Positions 46,453 to 55,361 of a stretch of DNA of 64,000 nt are shown here, one piece after another. The stretch is taken from contig NZ_KZ304952.1 in NCBI RefSeq assembly GCF_002723615.1, forward strand, positions 62,001 through 126,000, written 5' to 3'. A program made the translations under genes and the position numbers. The notes below the pieces were generated by a model. It was given only the letters and a program-made list of their open reading frames with translations. It was not told the DNA's origin and made no database searches. This stretch comes from Limimaricola cinnabarinus. GTDB taxonomy: Bacteria > Pseudomonadota > Alphaproteobacteria > Rhodobacterales > Rhodobacteraceae. The first letter of the stretch is position 1. Each line of letters starts with the position of its first letter.

Positions 46453-48642
46453 ATGACACAGGCCGATTTCCTCACTGCGGGCTTTCCCGAACCGGTGGCG
46501 CTCGACGCCGATCTCACGGGGCCTGCGCGTTTCGTCAATCGCGAGCTGAGCTGGCTCGGCTTCAACTTCCGGGTGCTGGAAGAGGCCGAGAACCCCCGCG
46601 TGCCGCTGTTGGAGCGGCTGCGTTTCCTGTCGATCTCGGCCACCAATCTCGACGAGTTCTACACCGTGCGCGTAGCCGGGCTGCGCGAGCTGGCGCAGGC
46701 CGGCAACGCCACGCCCGCGATGGACGGGCTCACCCCGGCCGAGCAGCTGCGCCAGATCGACCGCGAGGCGCGCGCGCTGATGGCGCGCCAGCAGGAGATC
46801 TACAAGACGCTGTGCGACGAGATGGCGGCGCAGGGCATCACCATCCTGAAGCGCTCGGATGTGGCCAAGAAGGACATGGCCTTTCTTTCGGACGCCTTTC
46901 TCAACCGCGTCTTTCCGGTGCTCTCGCCGCTGGCGATCGACCCGGCGCACCCCTTCCCCTTCATCCCCAATGAAGGGCTGGCGCTGGCGCTCTCGCTCGA
47001 GCGCGCCTCCGACAAGAAGCCGCTGCGCGCGCTCCTGCCGGTGCCTGCGCAGATCGACCGCTTCATCCAGATGCCCTCCGAGGAGGGGCAGCGCTACCTG
47101 CCGCTCGAAGAGCTGCTGCTTCTGAATCTCGACCAGCTCTTTCCGGGCTACAGGATGAAGGGGCACTGCACCTTCCGCGTGCTGCGCGACAGCGATCTCG
47201 AGGTCGAGGAGGAGGCCGAGGACCTGGTGCGCGAGTTCGAGGTCGCGCTCAAGCGGCGCCGCCGCGGCGAGGTGGTGCGCATGAAGCTCTCGGCCGGCGC
47301 GCCGCCCGCGCTCAAGGCCACCATCATGGAGGAGCTGCACATCCGCGACGCGGAGGTGATGGAGGTCGAGGGGTTGATCGGCATCGGCAATCTCAAGGAG
47401 TTGGTCACCGATGCCCGGCCCGACCTGTTGTGGCCGCCCTTCACCCCGCGGGTGCCCGAGCGGGTGCAGGACCATGACGGCGACATGTTCGCCGCGATCC
47501 GCCAGAAGGACATGCTGCTGCACCACCCCTACGAGACCTTCGACATGGTCAACCGCTTCCTGCAGCAGGCGGCGACCGATCCCGACGTGGTGGCGATCAA
47601 GCAGACGCTCTACCGCACCTCGCGCAACTCGCCCATCGTCGAGGCGCTGTGCGAGGCGGCCGAGGACGGCAAGTCGGTCACCGCGCTGGTCGAGCTCAAG
47701 GCCCGCTTCGACGAGGCCGCCAACATCCGCCAGTCGCGCCGGCTGGAGCGGGCGGGCGCGCATGTCGTCTACGGCTTCACCCAGTACAAGACCCATGCCA
47801 AGATCAGCACCGTGGTCCGGCGCGAGGGCGACGGGCTCGTCACCTACACCCATTTCGGCACCGGCAACTACCATCCCATCACCGCGCGGATCTATACCGA
47901 TCTCTCCTTCTTCACCTGCGACGCGGCGCTGGGGCGCGACGCGACCAAGGTGTTCAACTATATCGGCGGCTCGGCCGAGCCGCTGGGCCTCGAAAACCTC
48001 GCCATCTCGCCGCTGACGCTGAAGACGCGGCTTCTGGAGATGATCGCGGCCGAGGCCGAGCATGCGCGCGCGGGCCGTCCGGCCGAGATCTGGGCCAAGC
48101 TGAACTCCATCGTCGAGGCCGAGGTGATCGACGCGCTCTACGAGGCAAGCCGCACGGGCGTGAAGATCTCGCTCGTGGTGCGCGGCATCTGCGGGCTGCG
48201 CCCCGGCATCGAGGGGCTCTCGGAGAACATCCGGGTGAAATCCATCGTCGGGCGCTTTCTCGAACACAGCCGCATCGTCTGCTTCGGCAACGGGCGCGGC
48301 CTGCCCTCGAAGAAGGCGCGGGTCTTCGTCTCCTCGGCCGACTGGATGGGCCGCAACCTCAACCGCCGGGTCGAGACGCTGGCCGAGATCACCAACCCGA
48401 CCGTCAAGGCGCAGATCACCGATCAGATCATGGCCGCCAACCTCGCCGATGTGGCGCAAAGCTGGGTCATGGGCCCCGACGGGCGCTTTGCCCGCGCCGA
48501 CTGGCCCGAGGACGGGCGCGCCTTTTCCTGCCACCGTTTCTTCATGGAAAACCCCTCGCTTTCGGGCCGGGGCACGGCCGGCGCAAGCGACGTGCCGCAG
48601 CTGACCCATGCGCATGACGAGGTCGAGCGAACTCTTTCGTAG
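46453..48642 (+). CDS. ppk1: Polyphosphate kinase 1
   Basis: A 729-residue enzyme that builds polyphosphate from ATP. N-domain RFVNRELSWLGFNFRVLEEA; catalytic regions YKTHAKISTVVRREGD and YTHFGTGNYHP with the phosphorylated and second histidines; a PLD-like fold at the C-terminus with RGICGLRPG. All landmarks of full-length Ppk1 are present. Two in-frame ATGs exist; 46453 is the conservative choice, the other (46435) adds six residues. The next gene is the hydrolase ppx, so synthesis and breakdown are neighbours. Confidence 0.97.
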   Translation: MTQADFLTAGFPEPVALDADLTGPARFVNRELSWLGFNFRVLEEAENPRVPLLERLRFLSISATNLDEFYTVRVAGLRELAQAGNATPAMDGLTPAEQLRQIDREARALMARQQEIYKTLCDEMAAQGITILKRSDVAKKDMAFLSDAFLNRVFPVLSPLAIDPAHPFPFIPNEGLALALSLERASDKKPLRALLPVPAQIDRFIQMPSEEGQRYLPLEELLLLNLDQLFPGYRMKGHCTFRVLRDSDLEVEEEAEDLVREFEVALKRRRRGEVVRMKLSAGAPPALKATIMEELHIRDAEVMEVEGLIGIGNLKELVTDARPDLLWPPFTPRVPERVQDHDGDMFAAIRQKDMLLHHPYETFDMVNRFLQQAATDPDVVAIKQTLYRTSRNSPIVEALCEAAEDGKSVTALVELKARFDEAANIRQSRRLERAGAHVVYGFTQYKTHAKISTVVRREGDGLVTYTHFGTGNYHPITARIYTDLSFFTCDAALGRDATKVFNYIGGSAEPLGLENLAISPLTLKTRLLEMIAAEAEHARAGRPAEIWAKLNSIVEAEVIDALYEASRTGVKISLVVRGICGLRPGIEGLSENIRVKSIVGRFLEHSRIVCFGNGRGLPSKKARVFVSSADWMGRNLNRRVETLAEITNPTVKAQITDQIMAANLADVAQSWVMGPDGRFARADWPEDGRAFSCHRFFMENPSLSGRGTAGASDVPQLTHAHDEVERTLS

Positions 48643-48708
48643 AGAATTCAAGGCGCCGTCCATTTTTCCTTTGCCCCCGCCGGACAGGCCGTTAAGACCG
48701 CGCCCGAT

Positions 48709-48726
48709 GCGGAGCGTTGACTCCGC
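48709..48726. repeat. Small inverted repeat between ppk1 and ppx
   Basis: GCGGAG, CGTTGA, CTCCGC is a perfect 6-base hairpin in the 128-base gap. Role unknown; could be an operator or an mRNA processing point. Confidence 0.35.
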
Positions 48727-48770
48727 AAGAGGCCGGGCCACATGCTGCGGCAGGATCATGAGGGGGCTTC

Positions 48771-50318
48771 ATGAACGAACACAGCGACGCGCAGGGCGGC
48801 GACTGGGGGCCTTTCGGCCGACCGCTGTTCGACGATCCTACATCCCGCGCGCTCAGCCGGGTCGGCGTGGTCGATGTGGGCTCGAACTCGGTCCGGCTGG
48901 TGGTGTTCGACGGCGCGGCCCGCTCGCCCGCTTATTTCTACAACGAAAAGATCATGTGCGCGCTGGGCGAGGGCCTCTCCGAAACGGGCCGCCTGTCGCC
49001 CCGGGGTCGCGAGCGGGCGCTCAAGGCGCTCAAGCGCTTTGCCACGCTGGCCGTGGGCATGAACATCACGCCGCTCACCGCCGTTGCCACCGCCGCCGTG
49101 CGCGAGGCCGAGGACGGGCCGGAGTTCTGCGAGGAGGTGCTGCGCGAGACCGGGATCGAGATCCACGTCATTTCGGGCGATGAGGAAGCGCGGCTCTCGG
49201 CGCAGGGCGTTCTTCTGGGCTGGCCCGGCTCCTACGGCATGGTCTGCGACATCGGCGGCTCCTCGATGGAGCTTGCAGACATCGACGACGGCAAGGTGGG
49301 CCGCCGCCTCACCTCGGCGCTGGGCCCATTGAAGCTCAAGGAGGTCAAGGGCGGGGACAAGGGCCTCGAAGACTACATCAGGACCACGATCGACGAGATC
49401 CACGCCGAGATGAAGGGCGAGACCGGCATGCGGCTGTTTCTCGTCGGCGGCTCCTGGCGGGCGATCGCGCGCTGCGACATGACGCGGCGCGACTATCCGC
49501 TCACCGTGCTGCACGAATACCGCATGACCACCGAGGCCGTGGCCGAGACGCGGGCCTATATCGACGCCGAGGACCCGGAGGATCTGCGCGGCCGCGCCGG
49601 GGTCTCGTCGGACCGGATGGCGCTGGTGCCGCTGGCGATCCGGGTGCTCGACCGGCTGGTGAAGGTGTTCCAGCCCAAGGACATCACCATCTCCTCCTAT
49701 GGCATCCGCGAGGGCATGCTCTACGAGCAGATGCCCCCCGCCCTGCGCGATCGCGATCCGCTGATCGAGGCCTGCCGCTTTGCCGAGGCCAAGGATGCGC
49801 GGATGCCCGGCTTCGGGCCGATCCTGTTCGATTTCGTGCGCCCGCTCTTTCCGCATGCCGACTGGCAGCGCAAGCGGATCATCAAGGCCGCTTGCCTCTT
49901 GCACGATGTCAGCTGGCGCGCCCATCCCGACTACCGCCCGCAGGTCTGCTTCGACAACGCCACCCGCGCGAACCTTGGCGGGCTCAAGCATTCCGAGCGG
50001 ATCTTCCTCGGGCTGGCCCTGATGCATCGCTACTCCAACAAGCGCGAGGGCGCGCGCTACAAGCAGATGTTCACGCTGGTCTCCGACGAGGACAAGCGCG
50101 AGGCCGCCGTGCTGGGCAAGGCGATGCGGCTGGGCGCGATGCTGTGGCTCGGGGCCGAGACGGTGCCGGGCAACCTCGCTTGGAACGCGGTGGACAAGAC
50201 GCTGACGCTCGATCTCGATCCGCGCGCGCGCGCGCTTTACGGCGAGGTGGCCGAGCAGCGGTTCAAATCACTGGCCTCGACGCTCGACGCCACCGGCGAG
50301 GTGCGCATCCGCGACTAG
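48771..50318 (+). CDS. ppx: Exopolyphosphatase (Ppx/GppA family)
   Basis: A 515-residue Ppx/GppA phosphatase. GVVDVGSNSVRLVVFDG is the ATPase-fold phosphate loop, TPLTAVATAAVREAEDG and VCDIGGSSMELADIDDG follow, and the C-terminal HD-like helical domain includes LLHDVSWRAHPDYRP. It removes phosphates from the ends of polyphosphate chains and may also hydrolyse pppGpp. The coupling with ppk1 is by neighbourhood. Its TAG stop shares CTAG with the stop of gph. Confidence 0.95.
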   Translation: MNEHSDAQGGDWGPFGRPLFDDPTSRALSRVGVVDVGSNSVRLVVFDGAARSPAYFYNEKIMCALGEGLSETGRLSPRGRERALKALKRFATLAVGMNITPLTAVATAAVREAEDGPEFCEEVLRETGIEIHVISGDEEARLSAQGVLLGWPGSYGMVCDIGGSSMELADIDDGKVGRRLTSALGPLKLKEVKGGDKGLEDYIRTTIDEIHAEMKGETGMRLFLVGGSWRAIARCDMTRRDYPLTVLHEYRMTTEAVAETRAYIDAEDPEDLRGRAGVSSDRMALVPLAIRVLDRLVKVFQPKDITISSYGIREGMLYEQMPPALRDRDPLIEACRFAEAKDARMPGFGPILFDFVRPLFPHADWQRKRIIKAACLLHDVSWRAHPDYRPQVCFDNATRANLGGLKHSERIFLGLALMHRYSNKREGARYKQMFTLVSDEDKREAAVLGKAMRLGAMLWLGAETVPGNLAWNAVDKTLTLDLDPRARALYGEVAEQRFKSLASTLDATGEVRIRD

Positions 50319-50965
50319 GCCAGAAGATCCGACAGGCGCGACAGCGGCCGGCTCTCACCTTGCGAAAGCCGGCCCGGCGCGGCCCAGCCGACGCCGCGAA
50401 ACGCCATGCCCGCCGCCTGCGCCGTCGCCTCGTCGACCTCTGTATCGCCGACATAGATCGCCTCGCGCACGCCCAGATCCCCGATCACCGCGCGCAGATG
50501 GCCCGGATCGGGCTTGCGCGCGGGCACCGCATCGGCGCCGCGCACCGCGTCGAAGAAATGGTCGAGGCCGAGCTTTGCCAGCACCGTTTCGGTGAGCGCC
50601 TGCGGCTTGTTGGTGCACAGCCCGAGCCGCCAGCCCGCCGCCCGCAGCGCGGCGAGATCCTCGGCGACATGCGGAAAGATCGTCGTGCGCGCGACCGGCG
50701 CGTCGGCATAGCTTTCGAGATAGGCCGCCGTCAGCACGTCGATATCCGAAGGTGCCGCGGGAATGCGCTGCCGCCACAGCAGATCGGCCACCAGCCGATG
50801 CGCGCCATTGCCGATCAGCCCGATCACCACCGCTTCGTCCGCGGGCTCCAGCCCATGCGCCACGAAGCTCCGGTTCACCGCATGGGCGATGTCCGGCCCG
50901 CTGTCGATCAGCGTGCCGTCAAGATCGAAGACAGCGGCGCGCGGGCCGCCTTGCGCTGGCGTCAT
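50315..50965 (-). CDS. gph: Phosphoglycolate phosphatase-like HAD hydrolase
   Basis: A 216-residue HAD phosphatase. Motif I FDLDGTLIDSG, motif II in GLCTNKPQ, motif III lysine in ARKPDPGH and motif IV GDTEVDEATA are all present, with a small helical cap between I and II. Phosphoglycolate, made by Rubisco oxygenation or DNA repair, is the usual substrate; other sugar phosphates are possible. The start at 50965 sits in the N-terminal position normal for the fold. Confidence 0.9.
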   Translation of the reverse strand: MTPAQGGPRAAVFDLDGTLIDSGPDIAHAVNRSFVAHGLEPADEAVVIGLIGNGAHRLVADLLWRQRIPAAPSDIDVLTAAYLESYADAPVARTTIFPHVAEDLAALRAAGWRLGLCTNKPQALTETVLAKLGLDHFFDAVRGADAVPARKPDPGHLRAVIGDLGVREAIYVGDTEVDEATAQAAGMAFRGVGWAAPGRLSQGESRPLSRLSDLLA

Positions 50966-51022
50966 GAGCGTGTTCCGTGTGGCATTGCAGCAGCTTAGGC
51001 GCTGCACCGGCCCCGGCACAAG

Positions 51023-51397
51023 TCAGATGTCGTATTCGGGCGCGTCCGGGTCGGGCGTGAAGTCGGGCGCCTCGCGCTTGCGGCGGATGATGATGTCGCC
51101 ATTGTCGAGGATCTCGGGCGCCTCGTAATTGGAGATGTCATCGATCCGGTCGAGCACGCCCATCAGCGCCGGACCCATCTCCGACAAAAGCGCGCGCAGA
51201 TGCGGCTCGGCCATCTCGGCGAAGCCGCGGAAATCCTCGATGGCGGGCTCCATCTCACCCATGATCCCCTCGAAGAACAGCTCCGCCCCGCGCTGCATCA
51301 GGCCAAAACCCTCATCTTCGGGCGGCTCCTCGATCTGGGCGGTGGCGGGGCCGGCGATGAGCGCGGCGGCGATGGCGGCGTGCAGGATCTGTTTCAT
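51023..51397 (-). CDS. Small exported acidic protein, unknown
   Basis: A 124-residue periplasmic protein: signal peptide ending in AGPATAQ, then an acidic body with FGLMQRGAELFFEGIMGEMEP and a charged C-terminus EIIIRRKREAPDF-like (DIIIRRKREAPDF). No membrane helix beyond the signal. Similar proteins are widespread in Rhodobacteraceae, sometimes mislabelled as AAA ATPases although no Walker motif is present. The start at 51397 places the signal correctly. It lies between gph and an endonuclease-family gene on the same strand. Function unknown. Confidence 0.78.
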   Translation of the reverse strand: MKQILHAAIAAALIAGPATAQIEEPPEDEGFGLMQRGAELFFEGIMGEMEPAIEDFRGFAEMAEPHLRALLSEMGPALMGVLDRIDDISNYEAPEILDNGDIIIRRKREAPDFTPDPDAPEYDI

Positions 51398-51407
51398 GCC
51401 TCGCAAG

Positions 51408-52421
51408 CTAGTCGGCCTCGCGCCGCTTTCCAGCCGGGTCGAGATCGAGCGTGACGGGGAAGTGATCGGAGGCGGCGAGCAAAGCCTCGCGCAGATCGGC
51501 ATCGGCATAGATCTCCGGGTCGTCGAAGGGGTGCCAGATGCGCCAGCGGGGGCCGCATGCGCACAGATCGGGCGAAATCATCGCATAATCGAGCAACGCC
51601 GAGAGAATGCGCCAGTCGGGCGGCACGGCAAAGCGCGCGGTGGCGGGCTGGGCCGCCACCGGATGCGCGAGCGCGAGCCGGGCATGCGGATCGAAGAGCC
51701 GGCGCTCGGGCGCGTCGTCCTCTCCCAGCACGATCTCGACGCCCGAGCGGCCGAACAGCCGCTCCTGCGCGTCGAGGCCGGGGCCATCGTTGAAATCGCC
51801 CATCACCACGAGGCTGTCGCCCGCGTCGAGATGATCCTCGATCCGCGCCCGCAGCCAGCCGCATTGCGCGAGCTGCTTGCGGCGGTTCTCCACCGCGATG
51901 CGCTGCATTTCGCGCGCGTCATCGGCCCCATGCGGGGCCTTGGACTTGGCATGCACGCCGATCAGCCGCAGCGTCAGACCCTCCGCCTCGACCATCAATT
52001 CCAGCGGCGGCTTGGACCAGGTGATCCGGCTTTCGCCCTTGCCTGCATGCAGATCGAACCGCGGGGCGCTTGCGCTGGCGCGCGGGTCGTGGCGGGGGCG
52101 CAGGCGGTCGGGATCGTAAAGGAAGGCGATCTCCTGCTGGGTGTGGCTGCGAAAGCCGATCAGCGCCGCGCGCGTCCCGAGCCCGGCTTCGGCGGCGAAG
52201 GTCTCCAGCGCACGGACCCCGTCGCGTTTGCCGCCCGTATCGGGGGCCTCGACCACCACGATCCCGTCGGCGTCGAGCGCGCGCATCACATGGGCGATGG
52301 CTTCGAGCCGCCGCGCGCGGATGACGCCGTGGCGGGCGGAATCGCCCGCGTCGTGCTGCGGTCGGCCCGCATCGTCGAACAGCCGGTCGAACCAGGCGAC
52401 GTTCCACGTCGCCAGCCGCAT
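51408..52421 (-). CDS. Endonuclease/exonuclease/phosphatase-family protein
   Basis: A 337-residue EEP-fold protein. LATWNVAWFDRLFD at the N-terminus, LIGVHAKSKAP, VVMGDFNDGPG (metal-binding Asp and Asn) and SDHFPVTLDLD at the C-terminus are the DNase I-like landmarks. No signal peptide is seen, so action on nucleic acid or a phosphoester inside the cell is likely. It shares one base with the stop of the DjlA-like gene (TGATG), implying coupled translation. Confidence 0.88.
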   Translation of the reverse strand: MRLATWNVAWFDRLFDDAGRPQHDAGDSARHGVIRARRLEAIAHVMRALDADGIVVVEAPDTGGKRDGVRALETFAAEAGLGTRAALIGFRSHTQQEIAFLYDPDRLRPRHDPRASASAPRFDLHAGKGESRITWSKPPLELMVEAEGLTLRLIGVHAKSKAPHGADDAREMQRIAVENRRKQLAQCGWLRARIEDHLDAGDSLVVMGDFNDGPGLDAQERLFGRSGVEIVLGEDDAPERRLFDPHARLALAHPVAAQPATARFAVPPDWRILSALLDYAMISPDLCACGPRWRIWHPFDDPEIYADADLREALLAASDHFPVTLDLDPAGKRREAD

Positions 52422-53149
52422 CAGGCGCGGCCTTCGTCGCCGCCCGGCGCGGCGGTGACGACCCGGCCCGCCCCCTGCCCTTCGGAGATCCGCTCCCAGG
52501 CGCGGTTGGCGGCGATGAGACGGCTCTCGGCCATCTTCATCGCCTCTTCAGGCAGGCCGCGCGCGATGAGCCGGTCGGGATGGGTCTCGCGCACGATGCC
52601 GCGCCAGGCGTCGCGGATCTCGTCCATGTCGTCATCGGGCGAAACGCCCAGCACGTCGTAGGGGTCGGGCTCGGCATCGGGGACGAAGCGGGCGCGCAGC
52701 CGCGCGAAGCTGCGCGAGTCGATCTCGAAGATCTCGGCCACCCGCTGCAGGAAGGCGTTCTCGGCGGGGTGATAGTCGCCATCGGCGAGCGCGATGTGGA
52801 ACAGCCCCTCCATCAGGTCGCACAAGGGGCCCTTGTCGGCACCGAACATCGCGGCGATCTTGGCGGCGTAATCCTCGAAACCCGCCACGTCGGTGCGCGC
52901 CATGTTGAAGACGCGCGCGGCGTTGGCCTCTTCCTCGGGCGGGATGGTGAAGACCTCGCGAAACGCCGCGACCTCGCCGCGCGTCACCCGCCCGTCGGCC
53001 TTGGCCATCTTCGCGCCGAGCGCGATGACGGCGATGGCGAAGGCCACCGAGCGTTCCGGCGGGGTGCGCAGCCGGTCGAAGATCGAGGCGAGGCTTTCGC
53101 CCTGCCTCAGCGCCGCGATGATCTCAGCTATGCGTGTCCAGATCGACAT
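52421..53149 (-). CDS. DjlA-like J-domain protein with TerB domain
   Basis: A 242-residue protein. A TerB-like helical domain at about residues 20-145 (AFAIAVIALGAKMAKADGRVT) precedes a C-terminal J domain, PYDVLGVSPDDDMDEIRDAWR, with the essential HPD in ETHPDRLIARG. J proteins recruit DnaK. It lacks the N-terminal membrane anchor of E. coli DjlA, so it is probably cytosolic. It is upstream of the EEP gene and overlaps it by one base. Confidence 0.92.
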   Translation of the reverse strand: MSIWTRIAEIIAALRQGESLASIFDRLRTPPERSVAFAIAVIALGAKMAKADGRVTRGEVAAFREVFTIPPEEEANAARVFNMARTDVAGFEDYAAKIAAMFGADKGPLCDLMEGLFHIALADGDYHPAENAFLQRVAEIFEIDSRSFARLRARFVPDAEPDPYDVLGVSPDDDMDEIRDAWRGIVRETHPDRLIARGLPEEAMKMAESRLIAANRAWERISEGQGAGRVVTAAPGGDEGRA

Positions 53150-53180
53150 GGGCCCACCTTAGCGCCGCGTTGCGGCATTG

Positions 53181-53651
53181 TCAGAGTCGTTTCTGCAGGA
53201 TGGCAAGATCGAGCCAACGGCCGAACTTGCGCCCGACCTGCGGCATGTATCCGCTCCGCTCGAAGCCCATCCGCTCGTGAAAGGCGATGCCGGCGGTATT
53301 CTCGGCCGTGACGCAGGCGACCATGACGTGTTTGTCGGCGGCGCGCGCCGTCTCGAACAGCCGCCCCATCATCGCCCGCCCCGCGCCGCGCCCGTGCAGG
53401 CCGGGGGCAAGCAGGATCGTGTGCTCGACCGTGTGGCGGTAACCATCGGTGCCGCGAAAGGGAAACCAGCGGGCAAAGCCCTGCACGCCGTCTTCGTCCC
53501 AGACGAAGAAGGGATCGCCATTGCCGATGATCTGCGCGATCTCCGCCTCGCTGCGCTCGGTGGCGTTGAAGATCGAGGTCGTCTCCCGGATCACGCGGTT
53601 CCAGATGGCGCCGAGCGCGGGCGCGTCGTCGGGCGTGGCGGGGCGGATCAT
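53181..53651 (-). CDS. GNAT-family N-acetyltransferase (PAT-like)
   Basis: A 156-residue acetyltransferase. The start MIRPATPDDAPALGAIWNRVI, the acetyl-CoA loop LHGRGAGRAMMGRL and the late ENTAGIAFHERMGFERSGYM segment fit the phosphinothricin-acetyltransferase-like group of GNATs. The substrate amine is unknown. The start at 53651 is fixed by this conserved N-terminus; a longer in-frame extension lacks it. Confidence 0.9.
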   Translation of the reverse strand: MIRPATPDDAPALGAIWNRVIRETTSIFNATERSEAEIAQIIGNGDPFFVWDEDGVQGFARWFPFRGTDGYRHTVEHTILLAPGLHGRGAGRAMMGRLFETARAADKHVMVACVTAENTAGIAFHERMGFERSGYMPQVGRKFGRWLDLAILQKRL

Positions 53652-53845
53652 GTCGGTCTCCGGAAACTGCGTCGGCGCCCGTGATGTCGCGTCCCGCCAC
53701 GCGCCGCAAGGGTTCTTTGGGATGGGGCGCGAGCCCCGGCGCCGATGCGGGCCGAATGCGCCGGGAGAGGCGACGTTACGCAAGAGCGGGTACGGATTGT
53801 CGCGCCGCTCTTCGCGCGCGGGGCAATCATGCCTATGTTGAAGAC

Positions 53846-54349
53846 ATGAAACAGTTTCGCCCCCTGCTCGCGCTTATGGCTCTTTTCTGGGCCGCTCCCC
53901 TCGTTGCCGCGCAGGAGGCCCCGGACCTTCTCATGCGATGGGCCGAGGAGCCGCGCGCGGCCTATCCCGTGGGCGAGGCGGAGCTCGACGAGTTCGAGTT
54001 CGTCGCCCGCCCGATCGTGGTCTTTGCCGACGGGACCACGGACCCGCAATTTCAGCGGCAGATGGGCTTTCTGGCCGAGCGGATCGACGAGCTGGCCGCG
54101 CGCGACGTGATCGTGCTGATCGACACCGACCCGGAGGCGCGCAGCCCGATCCGCCGCAGCCTGCGCCCGCGCGGCTTCGCGGTGATCCTGATCGGCAAGG
54201 ACGGGCGCATCGCGCAGCGCAAGCCCGCCCCTTTCACCGGACGCGAGCTGATCCACGCCATCGACAAGCTGCCGCTGCGCCAGCAGGAGATCCGCGACGC
54301 GAACCGCCCGCTCGACGGCGCGGGGGCCCAGGCGCTGCCCTTGCGCTGA
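53846..54349 (+). CDS. DUF4174 exported protein
   Basis: A 167-residue protein with a signal peptide (LLALMALFWAAPLVAAQ) and a thioredoxin-like DUF4174 body: RPIVVFADGTTDPQFQRQMG, then DVIVLIDTDPEARSPIRR and FAVILIGKDGRIAQRKPAP. The family has the fold of thioredoxins but no CxxC here, so a redox role is unlikely. Exported to the periplasm. The gene stands alone, convergent with a small lipoprotein gene across a hairpin. Function unknown. Confidence 0.83.
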   Translation: MKQFRPLLALMALFWAAPLVAAQEAPDLLMRWAEEPRAAYPVGEAELDEFEFVARPIVVFADGTTDPQFQRQMGFLAERIDELAARDVIVLIDTDPEARSPIRRSLRPRGFAVILIGKDGRIAQRKPAPFTGRELIHAIDKLPLRQQEIRDANRPLDGAGAQALPLR

Positions 54350-54396
54350 GCCAAAGGCGCGCGCAATGCCCGAGACCGCTTCGACCTCATGCGAAA

Positions 54397-54424
54397 GGGC
54401 CGCCGGGGTTTCCCCCGACGGCCC
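54397..54424. terminator. Terminator-like hairpin after the DUF4174 gene
   Basis: GGGCCGCCGGGG and CCCCGACGGCCC pair with one mismatch around a TTTC loop, followed by GTCATTTT. It lies between two convergent genes. Confidence 0.65.
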
Positions 54425-54468
54425 GTCATTTTCCGTGCAACCGGCGAGATGCCGGCTGCGGGCGCGGC

Positions 54469-54687
54469 TCAGTAGCAGCCGTTCGCGTTCGGGTTGGTCA
54501 CGCAAGGCGCGATGCCGCCGATCGCACCGCCGACCAGCGCGCCGGTCACGGCGTCTTCGCCGGTGACTTCGGCAGCGGCGGCGCCAGCAAGGGCGCCGGT
54601 CGCGGCACGCTCACCGGGGGTCGCGCCGCAGGCAGCGAGGATCGCGGCGACGCCGAGCGCGCCGAGGAGTTTGAACTTGGAAGTCAT
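54469..54687 (-). CDS. Small glycine-rich lipoprotein
   Basis: A 72-residue lipoprotein. The lipobox AILAACG follows a short hydrophobic signal; the mature part is GATPGERAATGALAGAAAAE and DAVTGALVGGAIGGIAPC, the Gly/Ala zipper seen in OsmB/YMGG-like outer-membrane lipoproteins. It ends in a short cysteine-containing tail. Such proteins are often stress-induced and associate with the envelope. The start at 54687 is the one that gives a lipoprotein signal. It stands alone. Confidence 0.82.
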   Translation of the reverse strand: MTSKFKLLGALGVAAILAACGATPGERAATGALAGAAAAEVTGEDAVTGALVGGAIGGIAPCVTNPNANGCY

Positions 54688-54842
54688 TTTCGGTCTCCAG
54701 AAGTGAAGAATGGTGCCCCAGATGCCTCGATCACTGCCATGCCGACCGGCGCGGCGCAAGAGAACAGGCCGCCATGTCCCCACCGCCCCGGCATCATTGC
54801 CACGGCATGGGCGGCAACCCGCCTCCGCGCGGGGCGTAAGGT

Positions 54843-55226
54843 TCACCAGTCCTCGTCCTCCTCGTCACCCTCCTGCGCGGCCCCGCCGAAGACATCCGGG
54901 AAGCTGTGCCGCGCCACCTCGACGTCGATGCGCAAAAGCGCGTCGTAATCCTGCGGGTCGAACGGCTCCTCGGCCGGCACCACCTCGCGCCCGAACAGCC
55001 AGCTCAGCCGGGCGGCGTCGAGATTGCCGCGCACGAAAGGCTCCTCGCCGAACTGCGCCCAGAGCGCGGCCATGAAGCCCTCATCGGCGCGGCGATCGGG
55101 CGGGCGACGGTCGCGGAAACGCTCGCGGCGGATGATCTTGGTCGGGCCGCCCTTGGCGGCGCGGCGAATGGTGAACTGGAAATCGGTGCCGGGCAGCCGG
55201 CTGGGAAATCCGCGATGCTTTTCCAT
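54843..55226 (-). CDS. Hypothetical charged protein
   Basis: A 127-residue soluble protein, basic at the N-terminus (TKIIRRERFRDRRPPDRR) and acidic at the C-terminus (AQEGDEEDEDW). Central WAQFGEEPFVRGNLDAARLSWLFGRE looks conserved. No signal peptide or known motif. The start at 55226 is preferred because the upstream extension overlaps a strong hairpin and is not conserved-looking. It lies downstream of the thermonuclease gene on the same strand. Function unknown. Confidence 0.68.
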   Translation of the reverse strand: MEKHRGFPSRLPGTDFQFTIRRAAKGGPTKIIRRERFRDRRPPDRRADEGFMAALWAQFGEEPFVRGNLDAARLSWLFGREVVPAEEPFDPQDYDALLRIDVEVARHSFPDVFGGAAQEGDEEDEDW

Positions 55227-55240
55227 GTCAGTCCTGTCCT

Positions 55241-55270
55241 CGGGCTGCGCCGCGAGATCCGCGGCAGCCC
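55241..55270 (-). terminator. Hairpin between thermonuclease and hypothetical genes
   Basis: GGGCTGC-x-CCGCG and CGCGGCAGCCC pair around AGATC with a small bulge. Position suggests an end for the thermonuclease transcript; no T-run. Confidence 0.4.
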
Positions 55271-55361
55271 GTGTGATAGACGGCGCGGGCGCGACGCGCC
55301 ATACCATCCGGCCCGAAGACGGTCGGCGATGCGGCCCATGCGCCGGGGCAAAACAGGAAGG

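Noticed and set aside
46072-48759. Nearly 900-codon open frame opposite ppk1
   Set aside because: Antisense shadow of Ppk1; low-complexity composition and no ribosome site.
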